Below are positions 8,646 to 17,197 of a DNA stretch of 64,000 nt, one piece after another; within the stretch, counting starts at the first letter, position 1; each line of letters opens with the position of its first letter. A model generated the notes under the pieces. It searched no databases. It was not told where the DNA came from and saw nothing but the letters and a program-made list of their open reading frames with translations. Where the stretch lies: assembly GCF_021172065.1 (NCBI RefSeq), contig NZ_CP087880.1, positions 3,820,583 to 3,884,582 of the forward strand. The letters are read 5' to 3'. Origin of the DNA: Pseudocitrobacter corydidari (lineage in GTDB: Bacteria > Pseudomonadota > Gammaproteobacteria > Enterobacterales > Enterobacteriaceae). The translations under genes and the position numbers were made by a program.

Positions 8646-9745
8646 TACAGTCTCATTGGCATGACAACATAGGCTGCCGACTGTGATGCGGCATCTTCAA
8701 TCTGAACGCTGGAAACGGAGTCCGTCAGCAAAATACGTACGTTTTCACATTTCAGCGCATTCAGCACATCGAGGACGTAACTGACGTTAAAGCCAATTTC
8801 CATCTCGGTGCCGGAATAGTTGACGTCCAGAATCTCTTCCGCTTCTTCCTGTTCCGGGTTGTTGGCGGTGATTTTCAGCTGATTTTCGCTGACAAACAGA
8901 CGCACGCCGCGGAATTTTTCGTTGGAAAGAATGGCCGCACGCGCGAACGCCTGCTTGAGAATATCGCAACCGGCATCCAGATGTTTGTCCGGATTCTTCG
9001 GCAATACGCGGCGATAATCCGGGAAACGGCCATCAACCAGCTTAGAAGTGAAGATAAAATCGCCGACATGCGCGCGGATGTTGTTACTGCCAATTTGTAC
9101 GCGCAGCGGGTTATCACCGCCGTCGAGCATACGCATCAGTTCAATCACGCCTTTACGCGGCACGATCACCGAATGGTTCGGCAGCGATTCGCCGACCGGC
9201 ATAGAGCATACCGCCAGGCGGTGACCATCGGTCGCCACGGTACGCAGCTCTTCACCTTCGGTTTCAAACAGCATGCCGTTTAAGTAATAACGAACATCCT
9301 GATGCGCCATCGAGAACTGGGTCGCTTCAATCAGACGTTTCATGGTCGCCTGTGGCAGGGTGAATTCCACCTCGCTCTGCCAGTCGTCCAGATTCGGGAA
9401 GTCTGCGGCAGGCAGCGTGGAGAGCGAGAAGCGGCTACGGCCAGAACGGACCAGCATGCGGTCGCCTTCCAGCTGCACGGCGATCTCGGCGCCTTCCGGC
9501 AGACCACGGCAGATATCGAAGAATTTACGCGCCGGGACGGTGGTTGCGCCGGGCTCGTGCGCCTGTACCAGCGCCACGCGAGCGACCATCTCCATTTCTA
9601 AATCGGTACCGGTCAATGACAGCGTACCGTCAGCGACCTGCAACAACAGGTTTCCGAGAATAGGCAGCGTCGGGCGGCCACCTAACGGGCCACTCACCTG
9701 TTGTAACGGTTTTAATAAATGTTCACGTTCTACGGTAAATTTCAT
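8645..9745 (-). CDS. dnaN: DNA polymerase III beta sliding clamp
   Basis: The 366-residue processivity clamp that forms a dimeric ring around DNA and binds the polymerase, MutS, Hda and other partners. Three clamp subdomains of about 120 residues can be followed, beginning MKFTVEREHLLKPLQQVSGP and ending in the conserved YVVMPMRL tail that contributes to the partner-binding pocket. It starts 4 bp after the dnaA stop and overlaps recF at its 3' end, so it lies inside the replication operon. Confidence 0.98.
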   Translation of the reverse strand: MKFTVEREHLLKPLQQVSGPLGGRPTLPILGNLLLQVADGTLSLTGTDLEMEMVARVALVQAHEPGATTVPARKFFDICRGLPEGAEIAVQLEGDRMLVRSGRSRFSLSTLPAADFPNLDDWQSEVEFTLPQATMKRLIEATQFSMAHQDVRYYLNGMLFETEGEELRTVATDGHRLAVCSMPVGESLPNHSVIVPRKGVIELMRMLDGGDNPLRVQIGSNNIRAHVGDFIFTSKLVDGRFPDYRRVLPKNPDKHLDAGCDILKQAFARAAILSNEKFRGVRLFVSENQLKITANNPEQEEAEEILDVNYSGTEMEIGFNVSYVLDVLNALKCENVRILLTDSVSSVQIEDAASQSAAYVVMPMRL

Positions 9746-9749
9746 AGCG

Positions 9750-11147
9750 TCACGACGATAATGTTCTGATTAAATTTGAAAAATCTTCTTTGATATCGTG
9801 GCTCTCTTCACGCAGCTGCTCAATCTTGCGGCAGGCATGAAGCACGGTAGTATGGTCACGACCACCAAATGCGTCGCCAATTTCTGGCAGACTGTGGTTG
9901 GTCAGCTCTTTAGCCAGCGCCATCGCCATTTGACGCGGACGCGCCACCGAACGGGAACGCCGTTTGGAGAGCAGATCCGCCACCTTAATCTTGTAGTACT
10001 CGGCCACTGTCTTCTGAATATTGTCGATAGTGACCAGTTTTTCCTGCAACGCGAGTAAATCGCGCAGCGCTTCGCGAACGAAGTCGATAGTGATAGCCCG
10101 GCCCGTAAAGTTGGCGTTGGCAATCACGCGATTCAGTGCCCCTTCCAGCTCACGCACGTTAGAGCGTAGACGCTTGGCAATAAAGAACGCCACCTCACCC
10201 GGCAGACGAATGTCGTTCTCGTCGGCTTTTTTCATCAGAATGGCAACGCGGGTTTCCAGTTCCGGCGGCTCAATCGCCACCGTCAGGCCCCAGCCGAAGC
10301 GGGATTTCAGACGATCTTCCACGCCGTTGATCTCTTTTGGATAGCGATCCGACGTGAGGATGATCTGCTGATTACCTTCCAGCAGGGCGTTAAAGGTGTG
10401 GAAAAACTCTTCCTGGGATCGTTCTTTATTGGCAAAGAACTGAATGTCATCGATAAGCAGGGCATCGACGGAGCGATAGTAGCGTTTGAACTCCTCGATG
10501 GCGTTGTTTTGCAGGGCTTTTACCATGTCCTGCACAAAACGCTCGGAGTGCATGTACACCACTTTGGCATTCGGTTTACGTGCGATGATGCCGTTACCGA
10601 CCGCATGTAATAAGTGCGTTTTACCGAGGCCCGTTCCGCCGTATAAAAACAGCGGGTTATACGCGCCGCCAGGGTTGTCCGCCACCTGACGCGCCGCCGC
10701 GCGAGCCAGTTGGTTCGACTTACCTTCAACGAAGTTATCGAAGGTGTGTTTTACGTTGACGTTGGAGCGGTAAGAAGGCTCAGCCGGGGCCGGAACGTTA
10801 TCCCACCCCTGACGCGGAGCGGGCACGGCGCGTGGCGTATGCACCTGCGCGGCCTGTGCAGGGATCGCGACGTTTGCCGTCTCTTTGAGGGTATGGGTGA
10901 CCGGTTTGGTGCCCACTTCAAAGCGCAGCTGTGGGGCGTCAGAACCGCAGAAATCATTCAGCAGCCCGTTGATATTGTTCAGGTATTTGTCTCTTACCCA
11001 ATCAAGCACAAAACGATTTGGCGCGTACAGGGCCAGCGTGTTATCGCTCAGTTCCGCCTGCAACGGGCGGATCCACATGCTGAATTCTGTGGCTGGTAAC
11101 TCATCCTGCAATCGGGCAAGACACTGCTGCCAAAGCGAAAGTGACAC
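9750..11147 (-). CDS. dnaA: DnaA, chromosomal replication initiator
   Basis: The AAA+ initiator that binds oriC DnaA boxes and melts the origin; 465 residues from the GTG start at 11147 (MSLSLWQQCLARLQDELPA). Domain I is N-terminal, and a variable proline/alanine-rich domain II spans about residues 87-130 and is two residues shorter than in K-12. Domain III carries Walker A GGTGLGKTH near 172 and Walker B LLIDDIQFF. Domain IV carries the DnaA signature GGRDHTTVLHACRKI. An open extension upstream of the GTG is not expected to be translated. Its targets are visible in its own promoter region and at oriC 33 kb away. Confidence 0.97.
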   Translation of the reverse strand: MSLSLWQQCLARLQDELPATEFSMWIRPLQAELSDNTLALYAPNRFVLDWVRDKYLNNINGLLNDFCGSDAPQLRFEVGTKPVTHTLKETANVAIPAQAAQVHTPRAVPAPRQGWDNVPAPAEPSYRSNVNVKHTFDNFVEGKSNQLARAAARQVADNPGGAYNPLFLYGGTGLGKTHLLHAVGNGIIARKPNAKVVYMHSERFVQDMVKALQNNAIEEFKRYYRSVDALLIDDIQFFANKERSQEEFFHTFNALLEGNQQIILTSDRYPKEINGVEDRLKSRFGWGLTVAIEPPELETRVAILMKKADENDIRLPGEVAFFIAKRLRSNVRELEGALNRVIANANFTGRAITIDFVREALRDLLALQEKLVTIDNIQKTVAEYYKIKVADLLSKRRSRSVARPRQMAMALAKELTNHSLPEIGDAFGGRDHTTVLHACRKIEQLREESHDIKEDFSNLIRTLSS

Positions 11148-11279
11148 GGCGGACTCCACTCGAAAAAAGTCGATACACATCATCGTTCAGGCGACCCTGT
11201 CAGGGTGCTGTTGATGAACCTGCCTGACATAAACTGTCGGGGACTCACTCAGTAGCCGCAGATGCAGCCTGAATAGTGC

Positions 11280-11288
11280 TGTGTATAA
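11280..11288 (-). promoter_or_regulatory. DnaA box, dnaA promoter-proximal
   Basis: TGTGTATAA, the complement of TTATACACA, is a perfect match to the DnaA consensus TTATNCACA. It lies 133 bp upstream of the dnaA start. Confidence 0.75.
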
Positions 11289-11531
11289 GATTAAAAAGTT
11301 CGTGATTATTGGCACACGTCGAAAAGACCCAATGCACAAGGGTGACGTGCGAACCGCTCTTTGCGGTTTTCCACAAAACACCTCGGGCTGCCCGTGGGCA
11401 GTACCGCAACCAGAAACACCGGAAGCGTTCAGTGTGTTTTCCCGGTTCAGGATCCGTTGATCCGATCAGGACCGCGGATCATAGCCTAAACTGAGCCAGA
11501 GATCTTCTGTTTCTCACAGATTCTTCCCGAT

Positions 11532-11540
11532 TTATCCACA
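11532..11540 (+). promoter_or_regulatory. DnaA box in the dnaA promoter region
   Basis: TTATCCACA, the highest-affinity DnaA box sequence. It lies between two GATC groups, in the position of the box that mediates dnaA autorepression in E. coli. Confidence 0.85.
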
Positions 11541-11672
11541 GGAAGGATCGAGACCGGCTAAGTGTAAACGATCCGCAAGAGAAGGAGGGGGGATTTACGC
11601 CGCATATTGGAAAAATTAATGAGTAACGACAAATTTTTGCTTAAATGATCTAACAAAGATCCTGGATGATCC

Positions 11673-11700
11673 TTGCGCTTTAATGGTCAGGCCGTATAAT
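11673..11700 (+). promoter_or_regulatory. rpmH upstream promoter
   Basis: The -35-like TTGCGC and -10 TATAAT are 16 bp apart. The arrangement is the same as a known rpmH promoter of E. coli. Confidence 0.7.
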
Positions 11701-11809
11701 CCCCGACCCAGCGCATGCTACGTGCCTACAGGCGTCAGATGTTGCTCATTTTCCGTGCTAATCGCTACAAAAAAACGTGGTAAATTGCGCGGTAAATAAG
11801 GAAAGAGAA

Positions 11810-11838
11810 TTGACTCCGGAGTGTACAATTATTACAAT
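11810..11838 (+). promoter_or_regulatory. rpmH proximal promoter
   Basis: The -35 TTGACT and -10 TACAAT are 17 bp apart, a near-consensus sigma-70 promoter about 100 bp before rpmH. It probably provides the main transcript of rpmH-rnpA. Confidence 0.8.
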
Positions 11839-11928
11839 CCGGCCTCTTTAATCACCCATGGCTTCGGTGTCCATCGTTCGATTTTCGGGCGGATATCCAA
11901 TAAAGCCATTGAATTTATTCAAGTTTAG

Positions 11929-12081
<153 letters not shown>

Positions 12082-12097
12082 TAAAGCTAACCCCTGA

Positions 12098-12457
12098 GTG
12101 GTTAAGCTAGCATTTCCCAGGGAGTTACGTTTGTTAACTCCCACTCATTTCACATTCGTCTTCCAGCAGCCACAACGGGCTGGCACGCCGCAAATCACCA
12201 TCCTCGGCCGCCAAAATTCGCTGGGGCATCCCCGTATCGGTCTTACAGTCGCCAAGAAAAATGTTAAACGTGCGCATGAACGCAATCGGATTAAACGTCT
12301 GACGCGTGAAAGCTTCCGTTTACGTCAACATGAACTCCCGTCTATGGATTTCGTGGTGGTGGCGAAGAAGGGGGTTGCAGACCTCGATAACCGTGCTCTT
12401 TCGGAAGCGTTGGAAAAATTATGGCGCCGCCATTGTCGCCTGGCTCACGGCTCCTGA
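12098..12457 (+). CDS. rnpA: Ribonuclease P protein component (C5)
   Basis: The 119-residue protein cofactor of RNase P, which matures tRNA 5' ends together with the M1 RNA. It uses a GTG start. The RNR signature is seen in KNVKRAHERNRIKRLTRESFR, residues about 52-72 (the first 20 are KNVKRAHERNRIKRLTRESF), after the FVFQQPQRAGTP segment that binds the pre-tRNA leader. Its 3' end overlaps yidD by 37 bp. Confidence 0.97.
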   Translation: MVKLAFPRELRLLTPTHFTFVFQQPQRAGTPQITILGRQNSLGHPRIGLTVAKKNVKRAHERNRIKRLTRESFRLRQHELPSMDFVVVAKKGVADLDNRALSEALEKLWRRHCRLAHGS

Positions 12458-12678
12458 TAGCCCTCATTCGGGTCTATCAACGCCTGATTAGTCCGCTACT
12501 CGGGCCGCATTGCCGTTTCACTCCTACCTGTTCACAATACGGAATTGAGGCATTGCGCAGGTTTGGAGTGATAAAAGGCAGTTGGTTGACAGTGAAACGC
12601 GTATTAAAATGCCACCCTTTACACCCAGGTGGAGACGACCCCGTCCCCCCCGGACCTTTTAATACCAGAGAACACTAA
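12421..12678 (+). CDS. yidD: YidD, membrane protein insertion efficiency factor
   Basis: An 85-residue protein of the YidD/DUF37 family that assists YidC-dependent insertion of inner-membrane proteins. An N-terminal amphipathic segment (RLLIALIRVYQRLISPLLG) precedes the cysteine-containing core CRFTPTCSQYGIEALRRFG and the conserved CHPLHPGGDDPVP motif. It begins inside rnpA in another frame and ends 2 bp before yidC, so expression is coupled on both sides. Confidence 0.96.
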   Translation: MAPPLSPGSRLLIALIRVYQRLISPLLGPHCRFTPTCSQYGIEALRRFGVIKGSWLTVKRVLKCHPLHPGGDDPVPPGPFNTREH

Positions 12679-12680
12679 CG

Positions 12681-14324
12681 ATGGATTCGCAACGCAATCT
12701 TCTCATCATCGCTTTGTTGTTCGTGTCTTTCATGATCTGGCAGGCTTGGGAGCAGGATAAAAATCCTCAACCTCAGCAGCAGACCACGCAGACTACGACC
12801 ACCGCAGCGGGTAGCGCCGCCGACCAGGGCGTACCGGCCAGTGGCCAGGGGAAACTGATTACGGTGAAAACCGATGTGCTCGAGCTGACCATCAACACCC
12901 GTGGTGGTGATGTTGAGCAGGCACTCCTGTTGGCTTACCCGAAAGAACTCAAATCTTCTGAGCCGTTCCAGTTACTGGAAACGACGCCGCAGTTTATCTA
13001 TCAGGCACAAAGCGGCCTGACCGGTCGTGATGGCCCGGATAATCCGGCAAATGGCGATCGTCCGCTGTATAACGTCACCAGCGATACCTTTGTAATGGCC
13101 GATGGCCAGAACGAACTGGTTATCCCGATGACCTATACCGATAAAGCGGGCAACACCTTCACCAAAACCTTCACCCTGAAAAAGGGCGAGTATGCGGTGA
13201 ACGTGGGCTACAGCGTACAGAACAGCAGCGAGAAACCGTTAGAGTTGTCCACCTTTGGTCAGCTTAAGCAGTCCATCAATCTGCCCTCTCACCGCGATAC
13301 GGGCAGCAGCAACTTTGCGCTGCACACCTTCCGCGGCGCTGCGTACTCCACGCCTGATGCGAAGTATGAAAAATACAAATTCGATACCATTGCAGATAAC
13401 GAAAACCTGAACGTCAGCTCCAAAGGCGGTTGGGTGGCGATGCTGCAACAGTATTTCGCGACCGCGTGGGTTCCGCGTAACGATGGCTCCAACAACTTCT
13501 ATACCGCTAACCTCGGTAACGGCGTTGCAGCGATCGGCTACAAATCTCAGCCTGTTCTGGTTCAACCGGGTCAAACCGGTACGCTGGGCAGCACCCTGTG
13601 GGTTGGTCCGGAAATTCAGGACAAAATGGCAGCCGTCGCGCCGCACCTGGATCTGACCGTTGATTACGGTTGGTTGTGGTTCATCTCTCAGCCGCTGTTC
13701 AAACTGCTGAAATGGATCCACAGCTTCCTGGGTAACTGGGGCTTCTCCATCATCGTCATCACCTTCATCGTTCGTGGCATCATGTACCCGCTGACTAAAG
13801 CGCAGTACACCTCCATGGCGAAGATGCGTATGCTGCAGCCGAAAATTCAGGCAATGCGTGAGCGTCTGGGCGATGACAAACAGCGTCAGAGCCAGGAAAT
13901 GATGGCCCTGTACAAAGCTGAGAAGGTTAACCCGCTGGGCGGCTGCTTCCCGCTGCTGATCCAGATGCCAATCTTCCTTGCGCTGTACTACATGCTGATG
14001 GGCTCCGTTGAACTGCGTCATGCGCCGTTCGCACTCTGGATCCACGACTTGTCCGCACAGGACCCGTACTACATCCTGCCGATTCTGATGGGCGTAACGA
14101 TGTTCTTCATTCAGAAGATGTCGCCGACCACCGTAACCGACCCGATGCAGCAGAAGATCATGACCTTTATGCCGGTCATCTTCACCGTGTTCTTCCTGTG
14201 GTTCCCGTCTGGTCTGGTGCTGTACTATATCGTCAGCAACCTGGTGACCATTATTCAGCAGCAGCTGATTTACCGTGGTCTGGAGAAACGTGGCCTGCAT
14301 AGCCGCGAGAAGAAAAGCTCCTGA
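12681..14324 (+). CDS. yidC: YidC, membrane protein insertase
   Basis: A 547-residue Oxa1/Alb3-type insertase that places proteins such as AtpE into the inner membrane, alone or with SecYEG. An N-terminal helix (LLIIALLFVSFMIWQAW) is followed by a Gln/Thr-rich linker and a large periplasmic beta domain to about residue 340. The conserved five-helix core follows (WGFSIIVITFIVRGIMYPLT with the substrate-groove arginine, then CFPLLIQMPIFLALYYML and GLVLYYIVSNLVTIIQQ) and ends in a basic tail. Length matches E. coli (548). The client-encoding atp operon is also in this window. Confidence 0.98.
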   Translation: MDSQRNLLIIALLFVSFMIWQAWEQDKNPQPQQQTTQTTTTAAGSAADQGVPASGQGKLITVKTDVLELTINTRGGDVEQALLLAYPKELKSSEPFQLLETTPQFIYQAQSGLTGRDGPDNPANGDRPLYNVTSDTFVMADGQNELVIPMTYTDKAGNTFTKTFTLKKGEYAVNVGYSVQNSSEKPLELSTFGQLKQSINLPSHRDTGSSNFALHTFRGAAYSTPDAKYEKYKFDTIADNENLNVSSKGGWVAMLQQYFATAWVPRNDGSNNFYTANLGNGVAAIGYKSQPVLVQPGQTGTLGSTLWVGPEIQDKMAAVAPHLDLTVDYGWLWFISQPLFKLLKWIHSFLGNWGFSIIVITFIVRGIMYPLTKAQYTSMAKMRMLQPKIQAMRERLGDDKQRQSQEMMALYKAEKVNPLGGCFPLLIQMPIFLALYYMLMGSVELRHAPFALWIHDLSAQDPYYILPILMGVTMFFIQKMSPTTVTDPMQQKIMTFMPVIFTVFFLWFPSGLVLYYIVSNLVTIIQQQLIYRGLEKRGLHSREKKSS

Positions 14325-14334
14325 TTCGGTGTAA

Positions 14335-14360
14335 GCCGGGTAAGCGTAGCGCCCCCCGGC
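14335..14360 (+). repeat. Partial REP unit after yidC
   Basis: A single REP-like palindrome (GCCGGGTAAGCGTAGCGCCC then CCCGGC) lies directly after the yidC stop, without its usual partner. Confidence 0.6.
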
Positions 14361-14378
14361 AATCGGAACAATAATGAT

Positions 14379-14405
14379 AGGGCGGTCTCATGACCGCCTT
14401 TTTTT
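14379..14405 (+). terminator. Rho-independent terminator between yidC and mnmE
   Basis: Stem AGGCGGTC-type (GGGCGGTC / GACCGCC, ATGA-type loop) followed by seven T residues. It ends only 23 bp before the mnmE start, so it should uncouple mnmE from the rpmH-yidC transcript at least partly. Confidence 0.85.
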
Positions 14406-14428
14406 ATTTGTATTGGACGAGATATATC

Positions 14429-15793
14429 ATGAGCCATAACGACACGATCATCGCCCAGGCGACACCTCCGGGACGCGGTGGTGTGGGTATTCTGCGCATC
14501 TCTGGCCTGAAAGCGCGTGAAGTGGCCGAAGCCGTGCTGGGCAAACTGCCAAAACCTCGCTACGCCGACTATCTGCCGTTTAAAGATGTCGATGGCACTG
14601 CGCTGGATCAGGGCATCGCCCTGTGGTTTCCCGGACCAAACTCCTTTACCGGTGAAGACGTGCTGGAACTTCAGGGACACGGCGGCCCGGTAATTCTGGA
14701 CCTGCTGCTCAAACGTATTCTGACTCTTCCGGGCGTGCGTATCGCAAAGCCGGGCGAGTTCTCTGAGCGCGCGTTTCTCAACGATAAGCTCGATTTGGCG
14801 CAAGCAGAAGCGATTGCCGATTTGATCGACGCCAGTTCAGAGCAAGCGGCGCGTTCCGCGCTGAACTCATTGCAGGGTGCATTTTCTGCTCGCGTAAATC
14901 ACTTAGTGGAAGCACTCACTCACCTGCGCATCTACGTGGAAGCCGCCATCGACTTCCCGGATGAAGAAATTGATTTCCTTTCCGACGGTAAAATCGAAGC
15001 GCAGCTGAACAATGTGATGACCGATCTCGACGCCGTGCGTGCCGAAGCGCGTCAGGGCAGCCTGCTGCGTGAAGGGATGAAGGTGGTGATTGCCGGACGT
15101 CCAAATGCCGGGAAATCGAGCCTGCTGAATGCGCTGGCCGGGCGTGAAGCCGCCATCGTTACCGATATCGCAGGCACCACGCGCGACGTGCTGCGCGAAC
15201 ATATTCATATCGACGGCATGCCGCTGCACATCATCGATACGGCGGGCCTGCGTGAAGCCAGTGATGAGGTGGAACGCATCGGTATCGAGCGCGCCTGGCA
15301 GGAAATCGAACAGGCCGACCGCGTGCTGTTTATGGTCGATGGCACCACCACCGACGCCGTTGATCCGGCGGCTATCTGGCCTGATTTTATCGCCCGCCTG
15401 CCGGCAAATTTGCCGATAACCGTGGTGCGAAACAAAGCGGATATCACCGGCGAACCGCAGGGATTGAGCGAGGTGAATGGTCACTCACTCGTTCGTCTTT
15501 CCGCGCGTACCGGCGATGGCGTGGAAGTGCTGCGCAACCATCTTAAACAAAGCATGGGCTTTGAAACCAATATGGAAGGCGGCTTCCTGGCGCGTCGTCG
15601 CCACCTGCAGGCGCTGGAACAGGCCGCAGAGCACCTTCAGCAGGGCAAGGCGCAACTGTTGGGCGCATGGGCGGGTGAACTACTGGCTGAAGAACTGCGC
15701 CTCGCACAGCAAGCCCTGAGCGAGATTACCGGGGAATTCACCTCAGATGATTTGTTGGGGCGGATTTTCTCGAGTTTTTGCATTGGGAAGTAA
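14429..15793 (+). CDS. mnmE: MnmE, tRNA modification GTPase
   Basis: A 454-residue GTPase that with MnmG builds the 5-aminomethyl group on wobble uridine 34 of several tRNAs. The N-terminal folate-binding domain starts ATPPGRGGVGILRISG. The inserted G domain carries G1 GRPNAGKSS near 223, G3 DTAGL and G4 NKAD. The protein ends with the invariant C-terminal CIGK motif bearing the catalytic cysteine. ATG 14429 was chosen because it gives the standard N-terminus (MSHNDTIIAQATPPG). MnmG is encoded at 42.3-44.2 kb. Confidence 0.98.
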   Translation: MSHNDTIIAQATPPGRGGVGILRISGLKAREVAEAVLGKLPKPRYADYLPFKDVDGTALDQGIALWFPGPNSFTGEDVLELQGHGGPVILDLLLKRILTLPGVRIAKPGEFSERAFLNDKLDLAQAEAIADLIDASSEQAARSALNSLQGAFSARVNHLVEALTHLRIYVEAAIDFPDEEIDFLSDGKIEAQLNNVMTDLDAVRAEARQGSLLREGMKVVIAGRPNAGKSSLLNALAGREAAIVTDIAGTTRDVLREHIHIDGMPLHIIDTAGLREASDEVERIGIERAWQEIEQADRVLFMVDGTTTDAVDPAAIWPDFIARLPANLPITVVRNKADITGEPQGLSEVNGHSLVRLSARTGDGVEVLRNHLKQSMGFETNMEGGFLARRRHLQALEQAAEHLQQGKAQLLGAWAGELLAEELRLAQQALSEITGEFTSDDLLGRIFSSFCIGK

Positions 15794-15822
15794 GAAATTT
15801 TTGTCAGACGTTCGCGCCCATC

Positions 15823-15892
15823 GCCGGATGGCGGCTGTGCCTTATCCGGCCTACAGGTTTTGTAGGCCCGGTAAGCGTAGCGCCACCGGGCA
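15823..15892. repeat. BIME (two inverted REP units) after mnmE
   Basis: One REP unit (GCCGGATGGCGGCTGTGCC ... TTATCCGGCCTACA) and an inverted partner (TGTAGGCCCGGTAAGCGTAG ... CACCGGGC). It occupies the site where E. coli carries the tnaCAB operon. Confidence 0.9.
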
Positions 15893-16012
15893 TTTAGCAC
15901 CACTGCCCGCCATGTGAGTTTTCCCCACAGGAAATCACACTTGTCCAAATGGCAACTCGCCAGCCATTCGCCCTCCCCGTATCCTGAGCGCCACGCTTAT
16001 TGTGAGGACGCT

Positions 16013-17197
16013 ATGGCCCGCTATCTCCTGTGTAGTTTCGCCCTTGTTTTGCTTTATCCCGCGGGTATCGACATGTATCTGGTGGGTTTACCGCGTATTG
16101 CCGCCGATCTCAACGCCAGCGAGGCGCAGCTGCATATTGCCTTCTCGGTCTATCTGGCCGGAATGGCGACCGCGATGCTGTTTGCCGGACGCGTCGCCGA
16201 TCGCTCAGGGCGTCGGCCTGTCGCGCTGTTTGGCGCGGTGGTGTTTGTGCTGGCCTCCGCGCTGTGCGCGCTGGCGCAGGAGAGTTCGCTGTTTCTGCTG
16301 GGGCGTTTCGTACAGGGGTTTGGGGCCGGGAACTGCTACGTCGTTGCCTTTGCGATTCTGCGCGATACGCTGGATGACCAGCGGCGTGCCAAAGTGCTGT
16401 CGCTGCTGAACGGTATCACCTGTATTGTGCCCGTACTGGCGCCGGTGATGGGCCATCTGATTATGCTCAGCTATCCCTGGCAGAGCCTGTTCTGGACCAT
16501 GTTAACCATGGGCGTAGTGGTGTTCCTGCTTTCACTGCTGGTGCTGAAAGAGACGCGGCCCGATAAACAACAACATGCCACCGCCCACTCTGCGCCCTCA
16601 TCCGAATCGCTGCTCGACCGATTCTTCCTCAGCCGCCTGGCCATCACCACGCTTAGCGTCTCGGTGATCCTCACCTTTGTGAATACGTCGCCGGTGCTGT
16701 TGATGGAGATGATGGGCTTTGCGCGCGGCGAGTATGCCACCACCATGGCGTTAACGGCGGGCGTAAGTATGGCGGTCTCGTTCTCGACGCCGTTTGCGCT
16801 GAGCATCTTTAAGCCACGCACGCTGATGATGACCTCGCAGTGCCTGTTTCTGGCGGCAGGCGTGGTGCTCATCCTTGCGCCAACCCACGCCGTTACGCTG
16901 TTTGGCATTACGCTGATTTGCGCAGGGTTCTCGGTCGGCTTTGGCGTGGCGATGAGCCAGGCACTCGGCCCGTTCGCCCTGCGTGCGGGCGTCGCCAGTT
17001 CGGTGCTGGGCATTGCTCAGGTCTGTGGGTCATCGCTGTGGATTTGGCTTGCGGCGGTGCTCGGCCTCAATGCGCTGAATATGCTGATCGGGATTCTGAT
17101 TGCCTGTAGCATACTGAGTCTATTGCTGATTCTCGCCGTCACGCCCAACAGGACCGCGCATCGCCATGAAGAAATCCATCACCAGCCTCGATCTTAA
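16013..17197 (+). CDS. mdtL: MdtL, multidrug efflux MFS transporter
   Basis: A 394-residue proton-coupled drug exporter of the major facilitator superfamily (DHA1, Bcr/CmlA-like). Twelve hydrophobic segments can be traced. The MFS motif A between helices 2 and 3 reads GRVADRSGRRPV, and the helix 5 region is NGITCIVPVLAPVMGHLI. ATG 16013 follows GTGAGGACG and gives the E. coli-like start MARYLLCSFALVLLYPAGID. The open frame runs upstream to 15914 but shows no homology there. The gene overlaps yidZ by 32 bp. Confidence 0.95.
   Translation: MARYLLCSFALVLLYPAGIDMYLVGLPRIAADLNASEAQLHIAFSVYLAGMATAMLFAGRVADRSGRRPVALFGAVVFVLASALCALAQESSLFLLGRFVQGFGAGNCYVVAFAILRDTLDDQRRAKVLSLLNGITCIVPVLAPVMGHLIMLSYPWQSLFWTMLTMGVVVFLLSLLVLKETRPDKQQHATAHSAPSSESLLDRFFLSRLAITTLSVSVILTFVNTSPVLLMEMMGFARGEYATTMALTAGVSMAVSFSTPFALSIFKPRTLMMTSQCLFLAAGVVLILAPTHAVTLFGITLICAGFSVGFGVAMSQALGPFALRAGVASSVLGIAQVCGSSLWIWLAAVLGLNALNMLIGILIACSILSLLLILAVTPNRTAHRHEEIHHQPRS

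Noticed and set aside
11148..11183. 12-codon N-terminal extension of dnaA
   Set aside because: The GTG at 11147 gives the conserved MSLSLWQQ start; residues before it are not conserved.
13239..14300. 353-codon open frame opposite yidC
   Set aside because: The His/Gln/Arg-rich translation is typical of an antisense shadow, and yidC is intact on the plus strand.
15914..16012. 33-codon N-terminal extension of mdtL
   Set aside because: A good GTGAGGACG ribosome site precedes the ATG at 16013, and the first membrane helix begins there.
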